Shown: positions 1 through 9,984, numbered from the stretch's first letter. The stretch is 64,000 nucleotides of DNA from SUG2458 sp963651465 (GCA_963651465.1 CAVJPS010000018.1:11861-75860), one strand, 5' to 3'. Notes: generated by a model not told the origin, from the sequence alone. Numbers and translations: made by a program.

Positions 1-2
1 AT

Positions 3-605
3 ATATATAAATTATATAATTATCGTGATGAATTAATTAATATGGATGGATTTTCATATAAGAGTGTTGATTCATTGTTTGACGCTATTGAAAAATCAAA
101 AAATAATTCTTTAGAAAAATTATTATTCGGTTTAGGTATTAAAGAAGTAGGTGCTAAGACTGCTAAAATCTTAGCAAAGACATTTAAAAACCTAGATGCT
201 TTCTTTACTTTAAGTATTGATGATTTATTAAGTGTAAAAGATATTGGTGAAGTTAGTGCTAAATCGATATATAATTATTTCCATAGTGAAGCAAATATTA
301 GTTTACTTGCAGAACTTAAATTACTTGGACTTAATTTTGAATATTTAGGTCAAACAGGTTTTAATGGAGATAGTTATTTCAGTGGTAAAACATGTGTTTT
401 AACTGGAACATTACAATCAATGGGACGTAAAGAAGCAACTGAACTTCTTGAAAACTTAGGTGCTAAAGTTACTGGATCAGTTTCTAAATCAACTGATATT
501 GTTATTTTTGGTATAGAAGCAGGAAGTAAACTTACTAAAGCCCAAGAATTAGGTGTTCAAACTATGGATGAAGAAATCTTCTTACAAATGATTAATAAGA
601 AGTAG
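3..605 (+). CDS. ligA: NAD-dependent DNA ligase LigA, C-terminal part (5' end outside window)
   Basis: This is the end of NAD+-dependent DNA ligase, which seals nicks in replication and repair. The frame is open back to the window edge (codons from base 3 read IYKLYNYRDELINMDGF), so the ATG at 42 is internal and the gene is cut by the window. The visible part holds the tandem helix-hairpin-helix region (SLEKLLFGLGIKEVGAKTA; LLSVKDIGEVSAKSI) and a C-terminal BRCT domain (from FSGKTCVLTGTL, with the GSKLTKAQELG motif) ending in EEIFLQMI. The adenylation and OB domains lie upstream. It stops 13 bases before gatC and probably shares a transcript with it. Confidence 0.96.
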   Translation: MYKLYNYRDELINMDGFSYKSVDSLFDAIEKSKNNSLEKLLFGLGIKEVGAKTAKILAKTFKNLDAFFTLSIDDLLSVKDIGEVSAKSIYNYFHSEANISLLAELKLLGLNFEYLGQTGFNGDSYFSGKTCVLTGTLQSMGRKEATELLENLGAKVTGSVSKSTDIVIFGIEAGSKLTKAQELGVQTMDEEIFLQMINKK

Positions 606-618
606 AAAGGATACATTT

Positions 619-912
619 ATGATAGAACTTACAGAAGAAATATTACGTAAATGTGCAAATGGTTTAATGTTTACAATGACAGATGAGCAATATAGCCTTA
701 TCCTTGATGATTTTAATGTAACATTAGATCAACTTAAATTAATATCAGATTTAGATATTGAAAATGTCGAACCTATGACATTCCCTTTTGAATGTTATAC
801 CGATTTTTTAAGAGATGACGAAGATACTAAGACAATTAGTAGAGAAGACGCTCTTAAAAACGCAAAAGATATTGTTGACGATCAAATTCGTCTTCCAAAG
901 GTGGTGGGTTAA
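619..912 (+). CDS. gatC: Asp/Glu-tRNA amidotransferase subunit C
   Basis: This 97-residue protein is the small subunit of GatCAB, which amidates mischarged Glu-tRNA(Gln) or Asp-tRNA(Asn). It is recognised mainly by position directly before gatA and gatB, by length, and by the GatC-like pattern of an N-terminal helix followed by the ENVEPMTFPFE segment and a C-terminal tail ending DDQIRLPKVVG. An AGAAAGGA ribosome site precedes the start. GatC normally wraps around GatA and stabilises it. The sequence is divergent, so neighbourhood carries much of the assignment. Confidence 0.9.
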   Translation: MIELTEEILRKCANGLMFTMTDEQYSLILDDFNVTLDQLKLISDLDIENVEPMTFPFECYTDFLRDDEDTKTISREDALKNAKDIVDDQIRLPKVVG

Positions 913-914
913 TA

Positions 915-2375
915 ATGGATTACTTATCACTTTCATTAGTAGATTTACATAAAGCATTAGTTAATAAAGAAGTAACTCCTTTAGAATTAACTAAACAAGC
1001 TTTAAAAGAATTACACGAAAATAAAGATAACGCTGTTGAAACATTTAATGATGAAGAAGCTTTAAATATAGCTTCATCATTATTAGAACCTGAAGTAGAT
1101 AATTTATTCTGGGGTGTCCCAGTTGCTGTTAAAGATAATATTGCTACTAAAGGCTTATTAACTACAGCTTCAAGTGAAATTTTAAAAGACTACGTTCCAG
1201 TATTTGATGCTACAGTTGTTAAGAAATTAAAAGATGCTCATGCAATTATTATTGCAAAAACCACTCTTGATGAACTTGCAATGGGTGGTACAGGTACAAG
1301 TGGTCATAAAGGTATCACGTATAACCCTTGGGATGCTAGCCACAAGCTTCAAGTTGGTGGTTCATCTTGTGGTAGTGCTGCTGTTGTTGCAGCTGGTATT
1401 GTTCCTTTCGCTTTAGGTTCTGATACTGGTGACTCAATTCGTAAGCCAGCTTCATATGCTGCTTTAGTTGGTATGAAGCCAACCTGGTCACGTATTTCAC
1501 GTTTTGGTTTATTTCCATTTGCATGTTCTCTAGATCATGTTGGCTATTTTACAAGAACTGTTGAGGATAGTGCTATTGCATTAAATCTTTTAGCAGGTCG
1601 TGACGATATGGATTCAACATCATCAACAAAACCTGTTGATGATTATAAAGCTTTATTAAATGAATCAATTAAAGGTAAGAAGATTGCTGTTATTGATGAA
1701 ATAGTAGATTCAATTACTAATAAATATATTGTTGATGAATTTAATAAAACACTTGATTTACTTGCTGAAGAAGGTGCAGTTATTAATCATGTTTCGATGG
1801 ATAAGAATTTATTAAGAGCTATTCTTCCTACATATATGATTATTTCTAACTGTGAAGCTACATCTAATAACGCAGCTTTAGATGGTGTTAAATATGGACC
1901 TCGTCATGGTGGTAATACATATGAAGAAGTTATGATTAACGCTCGTACTCAAGGATTTGGTCCTAAAATCAAACGTCGTTTTGTTATTGGATCATTCTCA
2001 TTATTAAAAGAAAATCAACATGATTTATTAATTCGCGCTCAAAAAACAAGAAGAGTTATTGTTAATAAAGTAAATGAAATTTTAGCTAATAACGATATTA
2101 TTTATTTACCAGCAGCTCCTTCAACTGCTCATCCAATTAACTTTAGTTGTGATGAAATGTCAGATGAATACTTAATTGCTGATAACCATATGGCGTTAGG
2201 TAACTTTGCTGGTTTACCTTCTATTACTTTACCAATTGGATTTGAAAATAATATGCCTTTTGGTGCTAACTTTATGGGTAAAGCATTTGCAGAACAAGAA
2301 GTTTTCCAAATTGCGAATGCTTTAGAAAAGAAGTTAAATTATAAAAATATTAGTGTAAAGAAGGTGACTAAATAA
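915..2375 (+). CDS. gatA: Glu/Asp-tRNA amidotransferase subunit A (amidase)
   Basis: GatA is the glutaminase/amidase subunit of GatCAB. It frees ammonia from glutamine and passes it to GatB. The 486 residues show the amidase-signature triad: the lysine in VAVKDNIATKG, the first serine in GGSSCGSAAVVAAG, and the nucleophile serine in GSDTGDSIRKPAS. The usual GGS before the nucleophile is GDS here and the usual SSGGS is SSCGS. The catalytic residues themselves are kept. The gene starts 3 bases after gatC and its stop overlaps the gatB start by one base (TAATG). Confidence 0.97.
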   Translation: MDYLSLSLVDLHKALVNKEVTPLELTKQALKELHENKDNAVETFNDEEALNIASSLLEPEVDNLFWGVPVAVKDNIATKGLLTTASSEILKDYVPVFDATVVKKLKDAHAIIIAKTTLDELAMGGTGTSGHKGITYNPWDASHKLQVGGSSCGSAAVVAAGIVPFALGSDTGDSIRKPASYAALVGMKPTWSRISRFGLFPFACSLDHVGYFTRTVEDSAIALNLLAGRDDMDSTSSTKPVDDYKALLNESIKGKKIAVIDEIVDSITNKYIVDEFNKTLDLLAEEGAVINHVSMDKNLLRAILPTYMIISNCEATSNNAALDGVKYGPRHGGNTYEEVMINARTQGFGPKIKRRFVIGSFSLLKENQHDLLIRAQKTRRVIVNKVNEILANNDIIYLPAAPSTAHPINFSCDEMSDEYLIADNHMALGNFAGLPSITLPIGFENNMPFGANFMGKAFAEQEVFQIANALEKKLNYKNISVKKVTK

Positions 2376-3802
2376 TGAATTTTGAAGCAATTATTGGTTT
2401 AGAAATCCACGTTGAAATGAAAACAAAATCTAAAATGTTTTCACCCGCTCCAAATAATTTTGGTAGTGACGTAAACACTAATGTTCATTATTTAGATTTT
2501 GCTTTTCCTGGTACATTACCAGTTGTTAATAAACAAGCAGTAATTAATGCAATTCGTGTTTGTAATGCTTTACATATGAATATTGATCAAGAAATTTGGT
2601 TTGACCGTAAAAACTATTTCTATAGTGATTTACCTAAAGGTTTCCAAATTACTCAACAAGCTCGTCCTATTGGTAGTGATGGCTATGTCGAACTTAAAAC
2701 TTCCAAAGGTTTAAAACGTATTAATATTGAACGTTTACATATGGAAGAAGATACTTGTAAACAATTACACTTAGCTGAATATACATTACTTGACTATAAC
2801 CGTGCAGGTACTCCACTTGTTGAAATTGTTTCTCGACCAGAAATTAGAACTGGTGAAGAAGCTCGTTTATATGTTGAAATGATTCGTTCAATTGTTGTCT
2901 TTAGTGACGTTTCTGACGGTAAAATGGAAGAAGGTTCATTACGTTGTGACGTTAATGTTTCAATACGTCCAGTTGGTAGTGAAAAATTTGGTACTAAAGT
3001 TGAAATTAAAAACCTTAACTCAACTTCTAATGTTGAAAAGGCTATTGATTTTGAAATTGCTCGTCAAGAAAAGCTTATTCTTTCTGGCGGAGTTGTTGAA
3101 CAAGAAACTCGTCGTTTTGATGAAGCAAAGAAAGAAACTGTCTTAATGCGTAAGAAAACAGATGCAGCGGATTATAAATATTTTACTGAACCAAATATTA
3201 CTCCAATACGTTTAAGTGATAAATTTGTTGCTGACGCAATTGCATCTTGTCCTGAACTTGCAAGTGCAAAAGAAAATCGTTACTTAAATGAATTAGGATT
3301 AAGTGAATATGATGCATCAATTCTTTTACAAGATAAAGATGTTTCTGAATATTTTGATGAAGCATGTAAAGGAACTACATGTTACAAATTATTATGTAAC
3401 TGGGTAATGGTTGATGTTACTTCTTACATTAATAAAGAACTTATTAATATTAAGAAATTTAATGTTAAACCTCTTTCGTTAGCTAAATTAGTTAATATGG
3501 TTGATAAAGGAAGTATTTCTTCTAAACAAGCCCGTCAAGTGTTTGAAAAAATGATCGAAACTGGTGAAGAAGCAGATAAGATTGCTGAATCATTAAATAT
3601 GACTCAATTAAGTGATGAAAGTGCAATCTTAGCATTAGTTAATGATGTACTTAATGAAAATCCTCAATCTATTGAGGATTATAAAGCTGGTAAAGATAGA
3701 GCTGTTGGTTTCTTAGTTGGTATGGTAATGAAGAAATCACATGGTAAAGCAAATCCGGCTTTAACTTCCAAACTTATTGTAAGTGAACTTAAAAAACGTT
3801 AA
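2375..3802 (+). CDS. gatB: Asp/Glu-tRNA amidotransferase subunit B
   Basis: GatB phosphorylates the glutamyl or aspartyl group on tRNA and transfers ammonia to it. The 475-residue protein has the expected length, the N-terminal kinase-like signature (EAIIGLEIHVEMKTKSKMFS), the YFYSDLPKGFQITQ segment, and the C-terminal YqeY-like tail (GKDRAVGFLVGMVMKKSHGK) that contacts tRNA. It is the last gene of ligA-gatCAB; an AAGGTGA ribosome site lies inside the end of gatA and a strong terminator follows. Confidence 0.98.
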   Translation: MNFEAIIGLEIHVEMKTKSKMFSPAPNNFGSDVNTNVHYLDFAFPGTLPVVNKQAVINAIRVCNALHMNIDQEIWFDRKNYFYSDLPKGFQITQQARPIGSDGYVELKTSKGLKRINIERLHMEEDTCKQLHLAEYTLLDYNRAGTPLVEIVSRPEIRTGEEARLYVEMIRSIVVFSDVSDGKMEEGSLRCDVNVSIRPVGSEKFGTKVEIKNLNSTSNVEKAIDFEIARQEKLILSGGVVEQETRRFDEAKKETVLMRKKTDAADYKYFTEPNITPIRLSDKFVADAIASCPELASAKENRYLNELGLSEYDASILLQDKDVSEYFDEACKGTTCYKLLCNWVMVDVTSYINKELINIKKFNVKPLSLAKLVNMVDKGSISSKQARQVFEKMIETGEEADKIAESLNMTQLSDESAILALVNDVLNENPQSIEDYKAGKDRAVGFLVGMVMKKSHGKANPALTSKLIVSELKKR

Positions 3803-3808
3803 CCTATT

Positions 3809-3847
3809 GTCTTTTATGAGAGTAATATCTCGTAAAAGACTTTTTTT
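3809..3847 (+). terminator. Intrinsic terminator of ligA-gatCAB
   Basis: A 13-bp stem with one wobble (arm GTCTTTTATGAGA, loop GTAATA, arm TCTCGTAAAAGAC) is followed by seven T. A near-identical hairpin ends the DUF1836 gene at 20135-20172. Confidence 0.93.
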
Positions 3848-3860
3848 ATTATTTAAGCAT

Positions 3861-3915
3861 AAAAAAAGACGGAAGACTTTATAAACTTATTAGAGTTTAT
3901 TTGGCCTATCGTCTT
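3861..3915 (-). terminator. Terminator for the minus-strand island
   Basis: On the minus strand an outer AAGACG/CGTCTT stem encloses an inner ATAAACT/AGTTTAT hairpin and runs into seven T. It lies just past the stop of the DUF2075 gene, facing the gatB terminator, so both converging units are closed here. Confidence 0.8.
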
Positions 3916-3936
3916 ATATTTTTATATTAGTTCTGT

Positions 3937-5667
3937 TTATTGGATAATTAAACTTCTAATATAATCTCTTAAATTTTTATCAACCGCATAAATATAAGTG
4001 CCATATATTCCACGTGTTAATAAAACAATATATGCATTAATAATATTTTCTATTGTTTCTTGTTCAGTCTTACCTTTTGAATATGTATCATTGAATTTAG
4101 AAATATCAAATTCAATCTTTTTAGTTACGGGATTATATTTAATATCATTACCTAAAATAACACCTGCAAAATTTAAATCGTATCCCTGGCATACATATAT
4201 ACAACCAACTCTATCTAAGTATTGATCATCAGTTATAAATCTAGAATCATTAAAAGATTCATTCCATCTATATTTGTGCCCATCAATTATAAAATCATAA
4301 TCAATTACTTTACTGGATTTATCACGTGCTTGCATTTTTTGTTCAAAGGATTTACCTGCAAGTACCCTACATAATCCTTGATATTCTTTATTTTTAAGTT
4401 TGATTTGATCAAACATTTCTTCAACATTATCAAATACTTTTAAATCATATTCATCAGTTAAAGTATATTTTTTAGGATTATCTTCGAATATTTGTTTAAT
4501 AAAATCAATGTATTCATTTCCACCTTTAACTCTTAATTGAGAATTAAGGTAATAATTATAACAACCAGTTTCATTTTTTATCTTATCAAAATCAGAAGAT
4601 AAAACGTCTGATTCTTTAACTGTTTGATTTGAATCATAAAATAAGATTAACATGTTATTAGATTGTAACCTTACCCAATCTAATTCTGTGCCTTCAGTTT
4701 CTGGTAAACCAACGGCAATATTACCTTTTTTGTGTTCACCATAATTTGCAAGTTTATTATATCTTTTAAGTCTATGTGCTTCATCTACAATTAAAATATC
4801 ATATTTTTGTTTTGTAGCTTCTTTAGGAGATATTACATCAATATTCTTAAGTTCTTTTATAGATTTAAATAACTTCTTAACCGTTTCTTTAAAAGAAGGA
4901 ACAGGTTCAACAAACCCTATTGCTTTGTTACCTATTTCTTTTATCTTTTTGATTAATGAATGTTGATGAGCAAAATTATCTTCATCATATTGATGATCAT
5001 CATCGGTTGTATCATAATTAACATTCATTATATTAACTAATAAATTAACAAAATATATAGCTACTAGTGTTTTACCTGTACCTGCACCACCATTAACTAC
5101 TACATTTGCGTGTTTATCGGAGTTCATTACTTCAATGTAGTTATTAAGTAAGTCTTCTACTAATTCATATTGAGTTGCTGTTAATTGTTTAAATGGAGAA
5201 TATTTAAATATTTCCATATTTTGTACTTCAAATAAATCATGATCGACCAAATTAAGATTTCTTAATTTTTTCCAAATATCTGTAAAACAATCTTGATATT
5301 TAGATCTTTGATAATAATTATGTGATTTGGATTGACCACCATTACCATTTTGAAGAACAAACTTTCCATCTGCGTGCATATGAGTAATAAGCATATTTTC
5401 AATATCTAAGATTGCAGATTTATTAAAAGCATCAGATGACATTAAAGATATTTCGGTTAGATTCTTTCTTTCGGGATTTTCTGAATGTTGTTTCATTCTA
5501 TTATAAGCGTTTTGAGTTTCACCTACGTAAGCTTCTTTTTCTCCAGATAAAATATAAACAACAGGCCAGTCTTCTCCCTTGTTTGATTCTTTAATAGTAT
5601 TTATACCATTTGCATCAAATGGAAATTGTTTGATTTTAGTTCCAAATGTATTTGTTGTTTCTTCCAT
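3937..5667 (-). CDS. GIY-YIG nuclease-like domain fused to DUF2075 P-loop NTPase/helicase
   Basis: This 576-residue protein has two parts. Residues about 34-120 look like a GIY-YIG nuclease: VVYILSGEKEAYVGETQNAYNR gives the paired tyrosines, the glycine strand and the conserved arginine, and ENMLI supplies a later glutamate. Residues about 190-576 match the DUF2075 family of SF1-like NTPases, with Walker A at about 193-200 (GGAGTGKT) and Walker B/DEAH at about 290-297 (ILIVDEAH). Similar fusions sit in mobile or defence islands in Bacillota, but I know of no established biochemical role. It is the last gene of the minus-strand island, 246 bases from the helicase-methyltransferase gene, with its own AAGGAG ribosome site and a terminator after it. 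A defence function is inference from domains and neighbours. Confidence 0.82.
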   Translation of the reverse strand: MEETTNTFGTKIKQFPFDANGINTIKESNKGEDWPVVYILSGEKEAYVGETQNAYNRMKQHSENPERKNLTEISLMSSDAFNKSAILDIENMLITHMHADGKFVLQNGNGGQSKSHNYYQRSKYQDCFTDIWKKLRNLNLVDHDLFEVQNMEIFKYSPFKQLTATQYELVEDLLNNYIEVMNSDKHANVVVNGGAGTGKTLVAIYFVNLLVNIMNVNYDTTDDDHQYDEDNFAHQHSLIKKIKEIGNKAIGFVEPVPSFKETVKKLFKSIKELKNIDVISPKEATKQKYDILIVDEAHRLKRYNKLANYGEHKKGNIAVGLPETEGTELDWVRLQSNNMLILFYDSNQTVKESDVLSSDFDKIKNETGCYNYYLNSQLRVKGGNEYIDFIKQIFEDNPKKYTLTDEYDLKVFDNVEEMFDQIKLKNKEYQGLCRVLAGKSFEQKMQARDKSSKVIDYDFIIDGHKYRWNESFNDSRFITDDQYLDRVGCIYVCQGYDLNFAGVILGNDIKYNPVTKKIEFDISKFNDTYSKGKTEQETIENIINAYIVLLTRGIYGTYIYAVDKNLRDYIRSLIIQ

Positions 5668-5913
5668 AATTAAAACTCTCCTTTTTTATGTTTCACTATT
5701 ATTTTATTATTTAATGGCGAGCATCAATAAACCATTTTTTCTCATAACATTTAGGTTGATTTGTATTATTATTAATGCTCTTACTTAAACTTTAAATTTC
5801 AACTATATAATAGAAAAAAATACAAAAAGCCTATTAAGTATTTTTCACTATTTTATGTGTTTATATGATTATTTAACCACTGAATTAAATAATATTAAAT
5901 TGAGAAACAAGAT
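5668..5913 (-). promoter_or_regulatory. Intergenic region with a 12-bp inverted repeat
   Basis: This gap separates two minus-strand genes. It holds an inverted repeat with arms at 5719-5730 and 5769-5780 (GAGCATCAATAA against TTATTAATGCTC, one mismatch) upstream of the DUF2075 gene start. It could be a leader stem or an operator. I see no clear terminator for the upstream helicase gene and no convincing -35 box, so the DUF2075 gene may be transcribed partly by read-through. Confidence 0.4.
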
Positions 5914-8900
5914 TTATTTATTTTTTAGATAACTTTCTTCATAATTTACAATATTAGATTCGGATTTTGTTTGTATGTTTTTATTAACAAAATCTCTAAT
6001 ATTTTGAGGAATATTATATTTTTCAAAAAGCTTTTCATTAATTTCAGAAATTGATAAATTCCACCAATCTTCATTATAGTTTTGAATTGGTATAGCTCCC
6101 CATGAAGATGTGCTATGTTGTGAAAATTTATTCATATATAGCAAAGCTCTTGCAAATTTAGTCATTAAATATTTAGCATGCTTTTTAGCGGTCACATAAC
6201 TATCAAATTTTCCAGATTCAAGATATGTTTCCGTACAAGCTTCATATGGAGACGCGATAATTATATCCGAGAATGCACCACCAAGGCCTGTCTTTTCGGA
6301 CATATTACCCCAGGCATATGGAATTAGCACTTTAAACTTATCTAGCTTATCAGAGTTTTTAGGAAATTTAAAATTTCTTGAAACCCATAATACTAATCCT
6401 GATTTAGCATATATTTTAATATTTGTTTCATCTAGTTTATTTTTAAATAGTGGTGTTATATTATATTTTTTCATATTAGTATCATCATCATTTGTTATTA
6501 CATCAGTACTTAAACCATATGGTTTACGTACTGATGTAATATTACTTATAGGCTCAAAATCCTTAGATTTTATGACAATATCAGCTAAATCTTGTATTTC
6601 TTGAGGTTTTTTTGTTTTGTCATATTCATCTAATAATAAAATATATTTAGGATCTATACCATTTGTATAAATCAATTGCTTTCCATCCAATTCGTTATCG
6701 TATTTATTCTTCCAAAATATTATATTAACCCACTCAGCACCAGATATTCCTGGAAATACATTTTGTCTATTATCAATAAATACTATTTGTTTATCTTGTT
6801 TAACTTCCTTTTTATTCATGCAAGATAAATTATTCGCATTTTTTGGTTCTTGCCAACTTATAGGGAAAATCAAAGAAACATATTGTCCTAGATGTAAAGA
6901 TGTTAAATAGAAATTAGGATATATTTGTTGATGGTTTACGCCTTGATAAGGTGGATTACCTACTACTGCATTAAATTTCATTTCTTTACCTCCTTGATTC
7001 CAAAAGTTTGGTCTTAATATTTTATCAACCAATTGCTGTTGCTTTTCTTTCATTTGATTTACTAAATCATCAAATGCATGTGCATTGATTTTACCTTTAG
7101 TATAGCCTAGTAATGTTCTTCTTGTAATTTGTTTAGCCATTTCAGTTTTACAAATTACATAAATATTATTTAGAACAACCTCATCCCAAATCTTTTTCTT
7201 ATCTTCAAATGATAAATCTCTATCGTTTAATTTCATTCTATAGAATGTATATGCAACATATAATGGATATAAACCCGTCTTAGAATTTATTTCTAAAACT
7301 TTACCTTCATCTGTAAAAATGTCATCAGTTACATTTGTCTGTTCAACTAACTTAGGTTCATCTAATCTTGTTGAATAATCATCATTATAGAAACAATATC
7401 CACCAATAGTTTGAGCCATATGCATATTAACAACTCTCCATGGAGTTAAAACAGTTTCTTTATCGGGGTTTTTAAATTTATCAAATAATTCAACTAGCTT
7501 TTGAATACGTTTTGTTGGTTCTAAATCATCACATTGTTTAGCGATAGCTCTTATACTTCTACATGATTTAATGAATATATCTTTATCGTAATATTCAATA
7601 AATGTTTTAAATATATCTTTTGTTACACCTACTGGCATAAATTCACTCCATGATGTCTCATCGATTAAATCGGCAAATCCATCAATTGTAATATCAGAAG
7701 AATAATCAATATCCATACCATATACAAGTAATGGTATTCTAATAGAAATACCTCTAAGAATAGAAATTGCTGTTTTTCTTTTATCTTGAAGTTTCTTTAA
7801 TTCTTCAAGCCTTTGCTTTTCATCCTCGCTTAAAGGTTCTTTATTTTTCTTCTTATCATCTAATTTTTCAAGTTCTTTTCTTTGCTCTTCTGTTAAATCG
7901 TTTTCATTAACTTTAACATCAGTTTTTATTGTTTGATTTGTTTTACCAACAATTTTTCTTAATTCTTCAAACTTATCAAGTGCTTTTTCATCTAGTTGTT
8001 TGAGTTTAAGTTCATCATATAAACATCTATCTTCAAAACCAGATTCAACAACACGTTCAGCATACACTCTTTTAACTTCTTGAAGTAATTCATTTGCACT
8101 AAATGTTTTCATACTTGAAACTTCTTGTAGTGCAATAACAGGACAGAAGTTTAAGAATTCACCCATAAGTTTTGCAACTTCAATTTTAGGTTCTCTTCGT
8201 TTTGCCATTTTTTGAATGGAATCATATACAACTCTTAATGTTCTATCGGGTGCAAAGTCAAACACATAACAATTTTCTTTAATCTTACCATTAATATTTC
8301 CAGGAGATTGAACTCTAAATATTGTTTGTAAATAAGATTTAGCGTCTGTCATATAAGTTCCATATAACATTAATACGCCAGTCCATTCTGGAACTGTTAT
8401 ACCAGTTGTTAAACGTCCACACGAAAGAGTTATAGTTCTTGTATTTTCAGGATGGTTAGTTAATGCTTTAGTTAACTTATCTTTAGCTTTTTGTTCTTCT
8501 TTAAAGTCATAATCGCCATCACCTGCAACATTTACAATAGAAAAATTCTTAAATACAACGTGTTTCTTTAAAAGTTCGGTTAAAGCTTTTGCTTCTTTTA
8601 CCCCAGGAATCATCCATAAGGTATGTCTAAAATAATTCCTATATTCGTCAGTTGAAAAAGGATAATTTGTAATATCACTCTTTGTACATAATAAATCTAA
8701 GAATGCATTTACAGCATCTTCATGAACAAAGTCACCAACTTTAACATTTGATGGAATATCAGCGTTATCTTTTTCTTTCTCTCCTGTCCAAACTCTAAAG
8801 AATTCTTTAAAATTAAATGCCTTATCTTCTAAATCAAAATCAGTATGGATAAGTTTTTCTAGTTCATAGGTAAATATATTTAGTTTTGGAAGTTCTTCAT

Positions 8901-9984
8901 AAGGGTTTGAATCACCAAGTTTATTTGAATCTCTCATCCAATCATGCTTAGCTTTTTGTTCCATAATATAATCCCAAGTATAAGTGTTATCGTTAGAATA
9001 TAAATCAAATAAATTAAATGGAGTACCAGACAAGCTTAAATCATAATTCTCGTCATTAATAAGTAAATCTCTAACATTTTTACCAAGTTCAGTCTGAGTC
9101 CCTTCATGTGCCTCATCTGTTACAACTAAGTCCCATTTAGTTTTAAATATTTCGTTGTTCTTATCAAACTTACCACCAGCTTTTTTAGCTCCTCTTAAGT
9201 CTTGAATTGATGCGAAATAGATAAATGGATTGTCAGATTTTAATAGATCATCGATAGTTTTACCATTGTTTTTTGATCCATAAGAATATTTTGAATCTTT
9301 TTCATAGAAAATTTTACCAAAATCTTCAAACCATCCGCTATCAACGTCAGGTCTATGCGTTATTATGATAGTTTTTTTAAATTTCATTCTTTTAACAAGT
9401 TCAAGAGCTGACAATGTCTTACCAAAACGCATTTTAGCATTCCAAAGCATATTATGACTTGTTGAAAATTGCTTAATAGTTTTTTGTATGGCTTCTTCTT
9501 GTTCTGGACGTAATACTATTGGACTTTGATTTTGTGTTATTTGATATCCTTCTAATGCTGATTTACCAGTCTTAACAGCTTTAATTGCGTTTTTAGCTGT
9601 TTCTAAGTCACACTCAAACCATTCGTTTTGTCTACGTTCTTTATCAAAATAAACATTTTTAATTCCTGAACGTTTTAAAACATTATGTACTTTATGGTCT
9701 CTAAAAGCTTTACAAATTCCTTGATTATTTATATATACGGCAATTTCAGTATATAAAAGTTGATAAGTAATACCAGCAGTAACAGTATATTCATCGATTC
9801 TTTTTTTTGCAGCAACATTTAAATCATTGCAAAATGGCAAAAAAGAACTAAAATCTTTATTAGTCTTAAGTGTTGCATCTCCGATTTTTAAATATCCTTT
9901 ATGTGATTCATCATTTATTCTAAATATATATATTAGTTTATATTCGAATGTTGATTCGAATTTTAAGTTTCCTTTCTCTTCCAT
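5914..9984 (-). CDS. Helicase/Eco57I-type DNA methyltransferase large protein (restriction-modification-like)
   Basis: This is a 1356-residue single-chain restriction-modification-type protein. Residues about 10-140 resemble the GIY-YIG/T5orf172 fold (LIYIFRI, then GYLKIGDATL and NEWF). An SF2 helicase follows: Walker A-like NAKMRFGKT at about 181-189, DEAH at about 290-293, LSLSGTPFN near 316, and a motif VI-like TIFRVQSPG. A charged coiled region lies near 690-740 (EEQRKELEKLDDKKK). The C-terminal part has the amino-methyltransferase motif IV, NPPY, at about 1009-1012 in VVGNPPYQG. The SAM-binding motifs appear to be supplied by the gene upstream, 10005-10955. I chose the ATG at 9984. A GTG at 9996 in the same frame would add four residues. 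Target sequence and cleavage activity cannot be told from sequence. Confidence 0.85.
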   Translation of the reverse strand: MEEKGNLKFESTFEYKLIYIFRINDESHKGYLKIGDATLKTNKDFSSFLPFCNDLNVAAKKRIDEYTVTAGITYQLLYTEIAVYINNQGICKAFRDHKVHNVLKRSGIKNVYFDKERRQNEWFECDLETAKNAIKAVKTGKSALEGYQITQNQSPIVLRPEQEEAIQKTIKQFSTSHNMLWNAKMRFGKTLSALELVKRMKFKKTIIITHRPDVDSGWFEDFGKIFYEKDSKYSYGSKNNGKTIDDLLKSDNPFIYFASIQDLRGAKKAGGKFDKNNEIFKTKWDLVVTDEAHEGTQTELGKNVRDLLINDENYDLSLSGTPFNLFDLYSNDNTYTWDYIMEQKAKHDWMRDSNKLGDSNPYEELPKLNIFTYELEKLIHTDFDLEDKAFNFKEFFRVWTGEKEKDNADIPSNVKVGDFVHEDAVNAFLDLLCTKSDITNYPFSTDEYRNYFRHTLWMIPGVKEAKALTELLKKHVVFKNFSIVNVAGDGDYDFKEEQKAKDKLTKALTNHPENTRTITLSCGRLTTGITVPEWTGVLMLYGTYMTDAKSYLQTIFRVQSPGNINGKIKENCYVFDFAPDRTLRVVYDSIQKMAKRREPKIEVAKLMGEFLNFCPVIALQEVSSMKTFSANELLQEVKRVYAERVVESGFEDRCLYDELKLKQLDEKALDKFEELRKIVGKTNQTIKTDVKVNENDLTEEQRKELEKLDDKKKNKEPLSEDEKQRLEELKKLQDKRKTAISILRGISIRIPLLVYGMDIDYSSDITIDGFADLIDETSWSEFMPVGVTKDIFKTFIEYYDKDIFIKSCRSIRAIAKQCDDLEPTKRIQKLVELFDKFKNPDKETVLTPWRVVNMHMAQTIGGYCFYNDDYSTRLDEPKLVEQTNVTDDIFTDEGKVLEINSKTGLYPLYVAYTFYRMKLNDRDLSFEDKKKIWDEVVLNNIYVICKTEMAKQITRRTLLGYTKGKINAHAFDDLVNQMKEKQQQLVDKILRPNFWNQGGKEMKFNAVVGNPPYQGVNHQQIYPNFYLTSLHLGQYVSLIFPISWQEPKNANNLSCMNKKEVKQDKQIVFIDNRQNVFPGISGAEWVNIIFWKNKYDNELDGKQLIYTNGIDPKYILLLDEYDKTKKPQEIQDLADIVIKSKDFEPISNITSVRKPYGLSTDVITNDDDTNMKKYNITPLFKNKLDETNIKIYAKSGLVLWVSRNFKFPKNSDKLDKFKVLIPYAWGNMSEKTGLGGAFSDIIIASPYEACTETYLESGKFDSYVTAKKHAKYLMTKFARALLYMNKFSQHSTSSWGAIPIQNYNEDWWNLSISEINEKLFEKYNIPQNIRDFVNKNIQTKSESNIVNYEESYLKNK

